Below are positions 31,289 to 40,496 of a stretch of DNA of 64,000 bases, in pieces. Both the position numbers and the translations under genes were made by a program. The stretch comes from Brevundimonas sp. GTDB taxonomy: Bacteria; Pseudomonadota; Alphaproteobacteria; Caulobacterales; Caulobacteraceae. The notes below the pieces were generated by a model that worked only from the letters and a program-made list of their open reading frames with translations, was not told the origin of the DNA and did not search any database. Numbering within the stretch: position 1 is the stretch's first letter; each line of letters opens with the position of its first letter. Where the stretch lies: NCBI RefSeq assembly GCF_019636155.1, contig NZ_JAHBYB010000001.1:303395-367394 (forward strand). The letters are read 5' to 3'.

Positions 31289-31297
31289 CTTCAGTCC

Positions 31298-32071
31298 TCA
31301 GGCCGCCTTGGTCGCCGCGCGGCCGCGCGGGCCCAGGAAATACTCTTGAATCCAAGGGTGGCCGGACCGTTCCAGTTCCCGCACCGTCGCCTTGGCCACC
31401 ACCTGCTTGTCCGCCAGCACCGCCACCTTGTCGCAGATGGCGTACAGACTATCGAGGTCGTGGGTGATCATGAAGACCGTCAGCCCCAGATCGTCCGACA
31501 GCTGGCGGATCAGGTCGTCGAAGGCCGCGGCCCCGATCGGGTCCAGTCCCGCCGTCGGCTCGTCCAGGAACAGCAGTTCGGGGTCCAGCGCCAGGGCCCG
31601 CGCCAGGCCGACCCGCTTGCGCATCCCGCCCGACAGCTCGGCCGGCTTCAGATAGTGGGATTCCGGCCCCAGCCCGACCATGGCGATCTTCATCTCGGCC
31701 AGGTCGCGGATCATGTCGCGCGGCAGGCTGGTGTGCTCGACCAGGGGCGAGGCGACATTGTCCAGCACCGTCAGGGCCGAGAACAGGGCTCCCTGCTGGA
31801 ACAGGACTCCGGTGCGCCGCTCGATGTCGAACGCCTGTTCCTTGCTCAGCTCGGCGCGGTCGTGGCCGAAGACGCGGATCGTCCCGCCTTCCGGCTCCTT
31901 CAACCCGATGATGGAGTTCAGCAGCACCGTCTTGCCGGTGCCCGATCCGCCGACAACGCCCAGCACCTCGCCGCGCTCCACGTCTAGGTTGAGTTCCTGG
32001 TGGATGACCCGCTCGCCGAACTGGCTCAGCAGGCCGCGCACCTCGATCAGGGGCTCCGCCGCGCCGTTCAC
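31298..32071 (-). CDS. mlaF: MlaF-like ABC transporter ATPase
   Basis: 257-residue ATPase with Walker A GGSGTGKT, Q-loop (VLFQQGALFSALTV), ABC signature LSGGMRKRVGLARAL, Walker B LLFLDEPTAGLDP and H-loop ITHDLDSLY. Start GTG 32071 is chosen because it overlaps the permease stop (GTGA); the open frame extends to 32335 inside the permease gene. Energises lipid transfer by the MlaE/MlaD complex. Confidence 0.9.
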   Translation of the reverse strand: MNGAAEPLIEVRGLLSQFGERVIHQELNLDVERGEVLGVVGGSGTGKTVLLNSIIGLKEPEGGTIRVFGHDRAELSKEQAFDIERRTGVLFQQGALFSALTVLDNVASPLVEHTSLPRDMIRDLAEMKIAMVGLGPESHYLKPAELSGGMRKRVGLARALALDPELLFLDEPTAGLDPIGAAAFDDLIRQLSDDLGLTVFMITHDLDSLYAICDKVAVLADKQVVAKATVRELERSGHPWIQEYFLGPRGRAATKAA

Positions 32072-33189
32072 AGGTTCAGCTCCAGGAAAATCATGGCGAA
32101 GACGGCGTCCAGGAAGATGATGGCGAAGATGGCCTGGACCACCGCCGCCGTGACCCGCCGCCCCAGGCTTTCGACATCGCCCGCGACCGCCAACCCCTGA
32201 CGGCAACCGATGGCCGCCACGACGATGGCGAAAACCGGCGCCTTGACCATCCCGACCATCAGGTGGGTGTCCATCATCGGATCCTCCAGCACCCGCTGGA
32301 TGAAGAAGGCCGGGCCGTAGGACAGCTCGCTCCACGTCACCAGAAGGCCGCCCAGAAGCCCCGTGACGATGCCGACGAAGGTCAGCAGCGGCAGCATGAC
32401 CAGCATGGCCGCCAGTCGCGGGATCACCAGGGCCTGGAAGGGATCGACCCCCATCACCTGCATGGCGTCCACCTCCTGGTTCATCCGCATCGAACCGATC
32501 TCGGCGGCGAAGGAGCTGGCCGACCGGCCCGCCAGCAGGACCGAGGTGATGACCACCGCGAACTCGCGCAGCACCGACACCGCCACCAGCTGCACCGTGA
32601 ACACCGCCGCCCCGAACTGGGTCAGCAGGTTGGCGCCCAGGAAGGCGATCACCGCCCCGATGAAGAAGTTGGTCACCGCGATGATGGGGATGGCGTCCAG
32701 TCCCGCCCGCTCCGCCTGGCTGAACCAGGCGGGCCAGCGGATGCGGCCTGGGTGTTTCAAGGCCGAGCCGGTGGCGATGATCAGACGGCCCAGGAAGGCC
32801 ATCGACAGGGTCATCTCGCCGATGATGTCATAGACGCCGCGTCCCACCTTGGCGAAGGCGCGGGTGAAGGCGTCGGACCGGCGCGGCGGCGTCCCGCTCT
32901 CGCGTTCCAGCTTCTCGACCATGGCGTAGATGCGGCCCGCCTCGGGCCGTCCCCGCCAGGCGCTCTTGGGCAGGCCCCCGGCGCCTCCGGCCTGGAACAG
33001 AGCCAGGGCGCCGGAGGTGTCGAACCGCCCCATCTCCTCCAGGTCCAGGGCCGTGATCCGCCGGCCGTCCAGCGCGCGGTCCAGCCGCTGGGCGCGCCGG
33101 TCCATGCCGGTCGTGGTCCAGTCGCCGGTCAGCCGCAGGGCCGCCGCCCCGTCGTCTCGGTCCGCGATCTCGAAATCGGCCTTGGTCAT
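32068..33189 (-). CDS. mlaE: MlaE-like permease with fused STAS domain
   Basis: 373 residues starting at ATG 33189. The first about 100 residues resemble a STAS (MlaB-like) domain (ALRLTGDWTTTGMDRR, ITALDLEEMGRFDTSGALAL). The MlaE permease follows, with the family segments FFIGAVIAFLGANLLTQFGA and SVLREFAVVITSVLLAGRSASSFAAEIG, and the EVDAMQVMGVDPFQALVIPR loop. In E. coli the STAS part is the separate protein MlaB; here it is fused, as in other alphaproteobacteria. First gene of the four-gene lipid-transport operon. Confidence 0.88.
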   Translation of the reverse strand: MTKADFEIADRDDGAAALRLTGDWTTTGMDRRAQRLDRALDGRRITALDLEEMGRFDTSGALALFQAGGAGGLPKSAWRGRPEAGRIYAMVEKLERESGTPPRRSDAFTRAFAKVGRGVYDIIGEMTLSMAFLGRLIIATGSALKHPGRIRWPAWFSQAERAGLDAIPIIAVTNFFIGAVIAFLGANLLTQFGAAVFTVQLVAVSVLREFAVVITSVLLAGRSASSFAAEIGSMRMNQEVDAMQVMGVDPFQALVIPRLAAMLVMLPLLTFVGIVTGLLGGLLVTWSELSYGPAFFIQRVLEDPMMDTHLMVGMVKAPVFAIVVAAIGCRQGLAVAGDVESLGRRVTAAVVQAIFAIIFLDAVFAMIFLELNL

Positions 33190-33294
33190 CGCCCCCACAA
33201 TAGCCCAGCCGCGGCCGGCGCCTATGGCCAAGCCTGTCCGGAACCGACAAACGCCGCGCCGCCCGGTTGGTTCGGTCCCTGGAGCATGATCCTG

Positions 33295-33354
33295 GAGCCT
33301 GATTCACCGTATCGATGAAATCACGAAGCGATTCCATCTCAACGGATCAGGCTC
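33295..33354. repeat. Intergenic palindrome between flgL and mlaE
   Basis: GAGCCTGAT at 33295-33303 is the exact inverse of ATCAGGCTC at 33346-33354, with weaker pairing inside. It lies between the flgL stop and the mlaE start. It may terminate flgKL transcripts, and it resembles dispersed palindromes common in alphaproteobacterial spacers. Confidence 0.5.
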
Positions 33355-33391
33355 TAGGCGGGCTTTTGCGTCCCAGCAGGGCGCGCGGGCG

Positions 33392-34312
33392 TCAGGTCAA
33401 GAAGTTGAGCAGCGACGTCTGACGCAACTGATTGACCACCTGGGCCGAGGCCTGGATGGCGATCTGCGACATCTCCAGGTCGGTCAGGGCCTTGGCCATG
33501 TCGGCGTCGGTCTTGTCCGCCAGCAGGGCGTCCAGGGTGTCCATCCGCTCCTTCTGGCTCTTGATCGTGGCCTCGACCCGGTTCTGCATCACCCCGTTCG
33601 ACGCCGCCTTATCGATCACCACCGTATGGGCCGTGTCCAGCCGCTTCAGCACCCCGGTCAGGAAGGTGATCGTCGCCTCGTCCGGCGCTCCGGTCAGGGG
33701 CGTGGCCTCGTGGAAGGCCTGCAGGTCGCGGAAGATCTGATACAGTTCCGTTCCAACCTCGTCGGCCAGGAAGGTGGTGTTCAGGGCGGTGTTTTCGTCC
33801 ACTCGGGACGTCTGTTTCAGCGTGTCGTTCGAGAAGGCCGCCGCCACGCCGGGCGCGGCCGACAACTGGGCCAGGGTCATATCCGCCACCGGCGCCTCTG
33901 CGACATTGCCCCCGGCGAACAGATAGTGGTCCTGATGCCGGGTGTTCAGCCCGGCCTGCACGCCCTGGAACTGGACCTGAAGCTCGCTCATCAGCCCGTC
34001 CAGCCGCCCGGCGGCCAGGGCCTGTGCGATGGCTTCGCGCGCGCCGGTCGCCCCGTCGGCGATCTGGCTGAAGGCCAGGTCCTGGGCCGCCAGCCGCTCT
34101 GCCGTGGCGCTGGCGGTGTCGATGAAGCCCTGCAGCCGGCTCTGGCTGGATTTCAGCGCCGTCAGGGTCTCCGATTGCCGCCCGAAACCGACCAGGCTGG
34201 TGGCGATCTTCTGGGTCGAGACCCGCGCCTGGGCCTCATTGGCCTGGGTCTGGGAGAACATCAGGTTGGCCAGGGCCGACTGGTAGTTCCCAAAGGTCGA
34301 AACGCGCGTCAT
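33392..34312 (-). CDS. flgL: Flagellar hook-filament junction protein FlgL
   Basis: 306 residues. The N-terminal flagellin-like helix (TFGNYQSALANLMFSQTQANEAQARVSTQKIATSLVGFG) and C-terminal helix (LEMSQIAIQASAQVVNQLRQTSLLNFL) are those of FlgL (HAP3). It joins the hook-side junction to the filament. The start overlaps the flgK stop (TGATG), so it is coupled to flgK and driven by the sigma-54 promoter upstream of flgK. Confidence 0.92.
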   Translation of the reverse strand: MTRVSTFGNYQSALANLMFSQTQANEAQARVSTQKIATSLVGFGRQSETLTALKSSQSRLQGFIDTASATAERLAAQDLAFSQIADGATGAREAIAQALAAGRLDGLMSELQVQFQGVQAGLNTRHQDHYLFAGGNVAEAPVADMTLAQLSAAPGVAAAFSNDTLKQTSRVDENTALNTTFLADEVGTELYQIFRDLQAFHEATPLTGAPDEATITFLTGVLKRLDTAHTVVIDKAASNGVMQNRVEATIKSQKERMDTLDALLADKTDADMAKALTDLEMSQIAIQASAQVVNQLRQTSLLNFLT

Positions 34313-36423
34313 CAGATCATCCCCAGCAGGGTGTCGTACATTTCGCGGGCGGCCTGGATCAGCCGCGCCGAGGCGTTGAAGGCCTGCTGATAGGTGGTCA
34401 TCAGCACCAGTTCCTCGTCCAGGTTGACGCCCTCATAGGCCGTCTGCCGCGCGCTGGCCTCGCTGTAGAGGGCGGTGGCGCTGGCGGCGCGGTTCTTGGC
34501 CACCGTAGCCTTGCCGCCGATGTCGCCGGACAGTTCGGACGCATAGCGCGAGATCGACAGAGAGCCGCCGGCGCTGCCGCCCGCGGCCAGGAAGGTCGCC
34601 GACCTCTGGCCCGCGTCGGCCAGAAGTTGCGCCCCGCGTCCGTCGCCGGTCGCCAGAGCCGAGGCCCCGGGCGCCGCGCTCAGGTTCAACTGGGCCACCG
34701 CCAGCCGCATCGGACTGGACTGGATGTCGGTCCTCAGGCTGAAGCCGTCGGCCCGGCTGGCCCGCACCCCGGCGCCGATGCCGAACATCTCGGTCATCGA
34801 CACGCCCGAAGGAACCTGGGTGGTCCGATCCTCCAGCACCGACAGCTTTGCCGGGGTCGATCCGTATCCGGTGAAGGCCAGGACGCCATTGCCGTCGAAG
34901 GCGAAGGTTCCGAACCGCCCCACTCCCGTCGCCGGATCGTTCAGCGCCGTCAGCAGGTCCGCCACCGTCCCGCCCGCCGGAATCGCCACCGCCAGGTCGC
35001 GCAGCTTGGCCCCGCTTTCGCCGGTGAAGCGGAAGGTCACCGTCTCGCCCGCCGTGAACCCGTGCGGCGAGGCCGCCGTCAGCCCGAGATCATAGTTGGA
35101 CGGCCGATCAGTGGTGACCAGGTCGTTCAGCCCGAAGTAATGGGAGAAACCGCGCCCGGCCTTGTCGCTGGGGCTGGCCGCATCGTCGGCGATGGCCACG
35201 CCCCGGTTGGCGCCCGCCTCGATCTTCAGCACCCCGTTCGAGAAGCTGGCCGTGGCGCCGGGCAGTTCGGCGTTCAGCACCGACAGGAAGGTGGCCGGGG
35301 TCGCCGCCGTCCCGTTGATGGTCATGGTCCCGCCCGAGAAGACGATCTCGGCCCGTGACTGGATCACCCCCGCATCGTTGACCACCGTGATGTTGGTCGT
35401 GCCGGTGAAGCCCGTCAGGGCCGATTCCAGCGACTGGCCCACATTGCGTCCCGTCAGGACCTGGGGCGCGGGCACCGAGGTGTTGGCGTTATGGGCGCGG
35501 TTCAGCTCGTCCGCCACATGGGCCATCAGTTCGGCCAGACGCTCGGCCGCCTGCGGCGCCTCGACGTCGCGCAGTTCGACCAGGCCCTTGATCTCGCCCG
35601 AGGTGATGGAGTCCAGCAGCGGCTTCTTCTGCCCGCGCGGCTCGGTGACCCAGATCTCGTTGAAGCTGGTCTCGGCGTTGACCGTGCCGGCGCGGTTGTA
35701 TTCCAGGGTCGCATAGCCGTCCCCGGCCAGCAGGACGCCGGCCCCGGTGCGGATCGAGACCCCGCCGACAGACCGGCCGGTCACCCGGACATCCATCAGT
35801 TCCGACAGCTGGGAAATCAGCGCCGCCTGGGCCGATTCCGCACCGGTGGCGTCGCCGTTGACCACGGTGGCCCGGGCGATCTCGACATTCAGCGCCTCGA
35901 TCTGCTGCAGCAGGCCGTTGGCCTTTTCCACCGCGCTCTGGATGCGGCCGTCCGCGTCCTCGCGCGCGGCCTGGATCTGGCTTGAGATACGGGTCGACTC
36001 GTCGAACAGGGCCTGGACCCTGTACAGGGCCTCCTGCCGCCGGGGCGCCGACACCGAATCCTCGCCCACGCTGGCGAAGGCCGAAAAGACGGAGTCGATC
36101 TGGGCGAAGAAGCTGCTGGACCCGCCCGGGTCGCCGAACAGGGCCTGGATCCGGTCGTACAGTTCATAGCGCACGCCCTGGCGACTGGCCTCACTGCCGG
36201 CGTTCAGGCTGGCGGCCTGCAGGAAGCGGTCGGTGGCCAGGCGGATGCGGGTCACCTCGACGCCCGTGCCGATCCCCTGGGTGGTCAGGCTGGCCTGTTC
36301 GCCGATCTTGCGGACATAGCCGGGCGTATTGACGTTCGAGACATTGTCCGAGACCACGCGCAGCTGGGTCTGGGCCGTCTGCATCCCGGTCGTGGCGATG
36401 TTGAGGATCGAGTTCAGCGACAT
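34312..36423 (-). CDS. flgK: Flagellar hook-associated protein FlgK
   Basis: 703 residues. The N-terminus SILNIATTGMQTAQTQLRVVSDNVSNVNTPGYVRK is the flagellar rod/hook/HAP motif. The C-terminus (EGVNLDEELVLMTTYQQAFNASARLIQAAREMYDTLL) is the matching FlgK helix. The central part is variable and longer than in E. coli FlgK, as in other Caulobacterales. Works at the hook-filament junction with FlgL. Divergent from fliK-flgD-flgE. Confidence 0.92.
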   Translation of the reverse strand: MSLNSILNIATTGMQTAQTQLRVVSDNVSNVNTPGYVRKIGEQASLTTQGIGTGVEVTRIRLATDRFLQAASLNAGSEASRQGVRYELYDRIQALFGDPGGSSSFFAQIDSVFSAFASVGEDSVSAPRRQEALYRVQALFDESTRISSQIQAAREDADGRIQSAVEKANGLLQQIEALNVEIARATVVNGDATGAESAQAALISQLSELMDVRVTGRSVGGVSIRTGAGVLLAGDGYATLEYNRAGTVNAETSFNEIWVTEPRGQKKPLLDSITSGEIKGLVELRDVEAPQAAERLAELMAHVADELNRAHNANTSVPAPQVLTGRNVGQSLESALTGFTGTTNITVVNDAGVIQSRAEIVFSGGTMTINGTAATPATFLSVLNAELPGATASFSNGVLKIEAGANRGVAIADDAASPSDKAGRGFSHYFGLNDLVTTDRPSNYDLGLTAASPHGFTAGETVTFRFTGESGAKLRDLAVAIPAGGTVADLLTALNDPATGVGRFGTFAFDGNGVLAFTGYGSTPAKLSVLEDRTTQVPSGVSMTEMFGIGAGVRASRADGFSLRTDIQSSPMRLAVAQLNLSAAPGASALATGDGRGAQLLADAGQRSATFLAAGGSAGGSLSISRYASELSGDIGGKATVAKNRAASATALYSEASARQTAYEGVNLDEELVLMTTYQQAFNASARLIQAAREMYDTLLGMI

Positions 36424-36568
36424 CCGCCGGCCCCCTGGCGCCCGGCGCCCGGCAGGCCGTGCCCGCCCGCGCGCATTTCTTGCCCGGCTCCGTCCCTTGG
36501 GGATCGCGCCTGAGCCTTGAAATCAAAGGACATGTGGAATTTCGTCCGCGACATGGCCGATCAGGCGC

Positions 36569-36583
36569 GCAAGGTCCGCGCCA
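36569..36583 (-). promoter_or_regulatory. Sigma-54 promoter of flgK-flgL
   Basis: On the minus strand the sequence reads TGGCGCGGACCTTGC, matching the sigma-54 consensus TGGCACG-N4-TTGC with one change in the -24 box and exact spacing. It faces flgK, whose ATG lies about 135 bases downstream of the predicted start. FlbD-type enhancer sites are expected in this region; I cannot fix their positions with certainty. Confidence 0.75.
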
Positions 36584-36720
36584 ACCGCGCCACCGCGCTT
36601 CCGCCGGGCAAGACTGGCCCCCAAGGGCGGCAAGATTCGCCACCGAGCGCATGGCTCGACCGTCGCCTTGGAACAGAGTTCTTCTTGTTTTTACAATGGC
36701 CTGTGTCCAGCGGCACAGAT
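36584..36720. promoter_or_regulatory. Spacer between the two divergent flagellar sigma-54 promoters
   Basis: The full intergenic stretch from flgK to fliK is 385 bases. This middle part lies between the -24 boxes of both promoters and is where shared enhancers would sit in Caulobacter-type flagellar loci. GGCAAGA occurs twice (within CGGGCAAGACTGG near 36607 and CGGCAAGATTCGCC near 36632), as candidate activator sites. No gene is supported here. Confidence 0.45.
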
Positions 36721-36735
36721 TGGCCCGCCGCTTGC
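36721..36735 (+). promoter_or_regulatory. Sigma-54 promoter of fliK-flgD-flgE
   Basis: TGGCCCGCCGCTTGC matches TGGCACG-N4-TTGC with a single mismatch and exact -24/-12 spacing. Transcription would start near 36747, which rules out the ATG at 36737 and supports ATG 36809 as the fliK start. Confidence 0.8.
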
Positions 36736-36808
36736 CATGGAGGGTCCGAATGACCCGGGCGCAGCAGGCGCCGCCCCATCCCCCTCCCTTCAAGGCGCCG
36801 CCTTTCGC

Positions 36809-38110
36809 ATGTCCGCTGCCGCCATCCTGTCCGCGATCGCCCCCGTCGCCCCTGCGGCGACGAAGACCGGCGCGCCCATGCCGGGCGACGCCGGGCCCGA
36901 GGCGTTCGCTGACATGGCGGTCCAGGCCGAGACCGCCGCCGAGACGCCCGCCGCCTCGCCTCGCGCCGCCGCCGTGTCTCCCGTCGCGTCGAGCGGACTG
37001 ATCGTCCCCGCTGAACAGGCGGAAACTGAAACGCCCCCGCCGCCCGCACCCGCTGTCGAGGCCGAGGTTCAGATCGCGGCGGCCGAAGACGATACGGCCT
37101 CCGATCCCGAGGTTTCGGCCGCGCCCGCCCAGGAAACCGGCAAGACCGACCCGGAGTCCGCCGCCCTTCCCGTCCCGACGCCGGCGGCGCCGCCCCCCGC
37201 CGCGCCTCCGCCTGCGTTGGAGATCGCGGTCGCCCAGCCCGTCGCGCCGCCGGCCGACTCTGAGGCTCCGCCCGCGCCGGACCCGACCGCGGCCGCCCCT
37301 GTCCCCGCCGCCCCGGCCCAGGCCGCGCCGATGGGCTCGGCCCCGCCCGCCGCTGGCCTGCCGCCTTCGCTGACCTCCGGGGCCGAGCGATCCCTCTCGG
37401 CCGCCGCCCAGGACGCGATCCCGCCGTCCGACGGCGTTGAGGCGACCCCGACCTCAGAAGCGGCTGCGGTCGACAAGGCCGCCGCCGCCCCCGCTCCCTC
37501 GCGCATCATCCCGACGCCCCCGCCGGCCCCGGCGGCGGCCTCCGAGGTCGCCGCACTGAAGACCGAGGGGCCCGCGCCCCTGGCCCCCGCCGGCGCCGCG
37601 ACCACGCCGGCGACCGAGGCCGCCCCCACGGTCCAGACCGCTCCGGCCCTGCATTCGGGCCTCAGCCACGCCGCCGTCGAGGCCACGGCCCAGATCGCGG
37701 CCCAGATCCTGCGCCGCCTGGACGCCCGCCAGACCCGGTTCGAGATGGTCCTGACGCCCGAAGATCTGGGCCGGGTCGATGTCAGCCTGGATGTGGATTC
37801 CGACGGCCGCCTGGCCGCCCGCCTGGCCTTTGACAATCCGGCCGCCGCCGCCGACCTGCGCGGGCGGGCCGACGAACTTCGCCGCCAGCTGACCGAGGCC
37901 GGCTTCCAGTTGGCCGACGACGCCCTGGACTTCGCCGAGCGCGACGCCAACGCCTTTTCCGGCGAGCGCGGCTTCGACCGCGACCGGGGCGGGGCCCGCG
38001 CCTTCGCCGGCGGCGCCCGGGTGACGGACCAGGCCGACCGGGCCGCGTCCCGCCCGCCCGCCTGGATTTCCCTGCAACTGACGCCTGACCGCGTCGACAT
38101 GAGGGTCTGA
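36809..38110 (+). CDS. fliK: Flagellar hook-length control protein FliK
   Basis: 433 residues. The first about 280 are Ala/Pro-rich and disordered, as in other FliK rulers. The C-terminal hook-length domain is clear: ATAQIAAQILRRLDARQTRFEMVLTPEDLGRVDVSLDVDSDG, then LRRQLTEAGFQLADDALDF. FliK measures the hook during secretion and switches export to filament proteins. Start ATG 36809 is downstream of the sigma-54 promoter. It lies 3 bases ahead of flgD, its usual partner. Confidence 0.85.
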   Translation: MSAAAILSAIAPVAPAATKTGAPMPGDAGPEAFADMAVQAETAAETPAASPRAAAVSPVASSGLIVPAEQAETETPPPPAPAVEAEVQIAAAEDDTASDPEVSAAPAQETGKTDPESAALPVPTPAAPPPAAPPPALEIAVAQPVAPPADSEAPPAPDPTAAAPVPAAPAQAAPMGSAPPAAGLPPSLTSGAERSLSAAAQDAIPPSDGVEATPTSEAAAVDKAAAAPAPSRIIPTPPPAPAAASEVAALKTEGPAPLAPAGAATTPATEAAPTVQTAPALHSGLSHAAVEATAQIAAQILRRLDARQTRFEMVLTPEDLGRVDVSLDVDSDGRLAARLAFDNPAAAADLRGRADELRRQLTEAGFQLADDALDFAERDANAFSGERGFDRDRGGARAFAGGARVTDQADRAASRPPAWISLQLTPDRVDMRV

Positions 38111-38113
38111 CCG

Positions 38114-38860
38114 ATGGTTGACGCCGTCACCACCGCCCAATCCGACGCCCGCATCAACAGCGGCAAGACCATGATGGCCTCGAATTTCGAGACCTTCCTG
38201 TCGCTTCTGACCGCTCAACTGAAGAACCAGGATCCGCTGTCGCCGGTGGATTCCAACCAGTTCACGGCTCAGCTGACCCAGATGGCGGGGGTCGAGCAGC
38301 AGTTGCTGACCAACGACCTGCTCACCAGCCTGCTGGCCGCCCAACAAGGCAACGGCCTCAGCGGCGCCGCGGCCTATATCGGCAAGACCGCCACCGGCGT
38401 CTGGGCGGCGACCCGCCTGCAGGACGGCGCGGCCAAATGGAGCTACGAACTGGGCGCCGACGCCGCCTCGGTCCAGCTTCAGGTGCTGGACAGCGCCGGC
38501 AAGGTGGTCTGGTCCGGCGACGCCCCGTCGCGGACCGAGGGCACGCACGACTTCACCTGGAACGGCCAGACCACCGGCGGCGGCCAAATGGACGACGGCG
38601 GCGTCTATACGCTGAAGGTCATCGCCAAGTCCGGCGCCGGCGAGGATATCGACGCCCAGGCCCTGATCCGCGGCCGCATCACCGGGGTCGAGATGTACAG
38701 CGGCCAGCCCTACGCCACCATCGGCGGCTCCATCGTCCCGCTCAGCCAGCTGATCGCCCTGGACGAAGGCGGCGCCTTCGCCGGCCAGGACGTCACGCCC
38801 GACCCCGCCAACGAGAACGACGAGGAGACGCCGCCGGCGTCCTCCTCGGCCAACGCCTGA
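38114..38860 (+). CDS. flgD: Flagellar hook cap protein FlgD
   Basis: 248 residues. The family N-terminus MASNFETFLSLLTAQLKNQDPLSPVDSNQFTAQLTQMAGVEQQL is unmistakable. A FlgD Ig/Tudor-like part follows (VVWSGDAPSRTEGTHDFTWNGQTTGGGQMDDGGVYTL). FlgD caps the growing hook and lets FlgE subunits assemble. It lies between fliK and flgE in the hook operon. Confidence 0.93.
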   Translation: MVDAVTTAQSDARINSGKTMMASNFETFLSLLTAQLKNQDPLSPVDSNQFTAQLTQMAGVEQQLLTNDLLTSLLAAQQGNGLSGAAAYIGKTATGVWAATRLQDGAAKWSYELGADAASVQLQVLDSAGKVVWSGDAPSRTEGTHDFTWNGQTTGGGQMDDGGVYTLKVIAKSGAGEDIDAQALIRGRITGVEMYSGQPYATIGGSIVPLSQLIALDEGGAFAGQDVTPDPANENDEETPPASSSANA

Positions 38861-38885
38861 TCCCCTGCCCTAGGAGACCGAGACC

Positions 38886-40340
38886 ATGAGCATCAACAGC
38901 GCCCTTCTGGCCGGGGTTTCCGGCCTGACCGCCAACTCCGCCGCCCTGGCCGCGATTTCGCAGAACATCGCCAACGTCAACACCATCGGCTACAAGCGCA
39001 GCCAGGCCGAGTTCCAGACCGTGGTCAACAGCCAGAGCCAGGGGGCCGGCTATTCGGCCGGCGGCGTCCTGGCCTCGGCCCGCCACTTCACCAGCCAGAA
39101 CGGCCAGCTTCAGCGCACCACCTCCAGCACCGACCTGGGCATCTCGGGCCAGGGCTTCTTCGTGGTGACTGAAAAGGCCGAAAACCTTGCCCCCAACGAT
39201 GCGCGCCTGTTCACCCGCGCCGGCGCCTTCCGCGTCGACAACCTGGGCTATCTGAAGAACACCGCCGGCCTCTACCTCCAGGGCTGGCCGGTCGACGCCA
39301 ATGGCGAGATCAACACCGACCCGTCCGACCTGTCGCGCCTGCGCACCATCAACGTCGGCTCGGTCGGCGGCACGGCCGAGGCGACGACCCGCATCCAGCT
39401 GAACGCCAACCTCAAGTCCAGCCAGGCCGTCTCCAGCGAAGCGGCTGACGCGGCCCTGCTTCCGCCCGGCCCCAACGCCTATGACCCGGTGACCAACTCC
39501 ATGGCCATGTGGGATCCCGAGACCGGCGACGGGGTGAAGCCGGACTTCGAGGTCACCGTGCCGGTGTCCGACTCCAAGGGTGGCCAGCGCACCCTAGCCC
39601 TGTCCTTCCTCAAGAGCGACGTGCCGAACCAGTGGTATGCCGAAATCCGCGCCGTGCCCGAAGGGGACGTCGTCACCGGCGCCAACCTGACCAACGGCCA
39701 GCTGAAGACCGGCATCATCGCCTTCACCCAGGACGGCCGCCTGGACGTCGCCGCCATGCAGGCCCTGGGCGCGGACGCCCTGTTCGCCGATCCGGCCAAC
39801 GCCATTCTGAACTTCGGCGCCTCGGACGACGGCGCCCCGGCCGCCGACGGGTTCAACTGGGCCGCGGGCCTGGGCATCGACGACCAGTCGATCGCCTTCG
39901 ACCTGACCGCCGCCGCCGGCGGCCTGACCCAGTATGACAGCGCCTCGGTGGTCCAGGCGACCCTGACCAACGGCACCGCCTTCGGCAACCTGTCCGAGGT
40001 CAAGATCGACGAGAAGGGCTTCGTCACCGCCATCTTCGACAACGGCGTCACCCGCCGCATCGCCCAGGTCGCCCTGGCCACCTTCCCCAGCCCCGACAGC
40101 CTGACCGAGGTTTCGGGCAACGCCTTCCGCGTCAGCCAGGGCTCCGGCACCTTCAACCTGAAGACGGCCGGCACGGGCGGCGCCGGCCTGATCGGCGCCT
40201 CGCAGCTGGAGGCCTCGACCGTCGACCTGTCGACCGAGTTCACCGGCCTGATCACGACCCAGCGGGCCTATTCGGCCTCGTCCAAGATCATCACCACCGC
40301 CGATGAGATGCTGGCCGAACTGATCAGCATCAAACGCTGA
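38886..40340 (+). CDS. flgE: Flagellar hook protein FlgE
   Basis: 484 residues. N-terminus SINSALLAGVSGLTANSAALAAISQNIANVNTIGYKR, then QGAGYSAGGV and TSSTDLGISGQGFFVV, are hook-protein signatures. The C-terminus ASTVDLSTEFTGLITTQRAYSASSKIITTADEMLAELISIKR is the matching helix. It forms the curved hook. Last gene of the sigma-54 hook operon. Preceded by GGAGA at 38872-38876. Confidence 0.94.
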   Translation: MSINSALLAGVSGLTANSAALAAISQNIANVNTIGYKRSQAEFQTVVNSQSQGAGYSAGGVLASARHFTSQNGQLQRTTSSTDLGISGQGFFVVTEKAENLAPNDARLFTRAGAFRVDNLGYLKNTAGLYLQGWPVDANGEINTDPSDLSRLRTINVGSVGGTAEATTRIQLNANLKSSQAVSSEAADAALLPPGPNAYDPVTNSMAMWDPETGDGVKPDFEVTVPVSDSKGGQRTLALSFLKSDVPNQWYAEIRAVPEGDVVTGANLTNGQLKTGIIAFTQDGRLDVAAMQALGADALFADPANAILNFGASDDGAPAADGFNWAAGLGIDDQSIAFDLTAAAGGLTQYDSASVVQATLTNGTAFGNLSEVKIDEKGFVTAIFDNGVTRRIAQVALATFPSPDSLTEVSGNAFRVSQGSGTFNLKTAGTGGAGLIGASQLEASTVDLSTEFTGLITTQRAYSASSKIITTADEMLAELISIKR

Positions 40341-40443
40341 TCTTGAAGTAACCAACCGTTAGTCACGATGAATCGTCGCTTCAACAGTCCGAACAGGGCG
40401 TTTCCAGGAGGTAGGAAGATTATTCCTTCCTTCACCACGACGC

Positions 40444-40458
40444 TTAAACGGGCCTTAG
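40444..40458 (+). promoter_or_regulatory. Candidate CtrA box upstream of sciP
   Basis: TTAAACGGGCCTTAG fits the CtrA consensus TTAA-N7-TTAA with one mismatch and lies 39 bases before the sciP ATG. CtrA control of sciP is established in Caulobacter, so this site is likely to be functional here. Confidence 0.6.
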
Positions 40459-40496
40459 CGGCGGGCGGCTACATTCACGATCAATGGTGGTGGTGA

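Noticed and set aside
36517-36753. 78-residue frame in the flgK-fliK gap
   Set aside because: It runs over both sigma-54 promoters, has no family pattern and no good ribosome-binding site.
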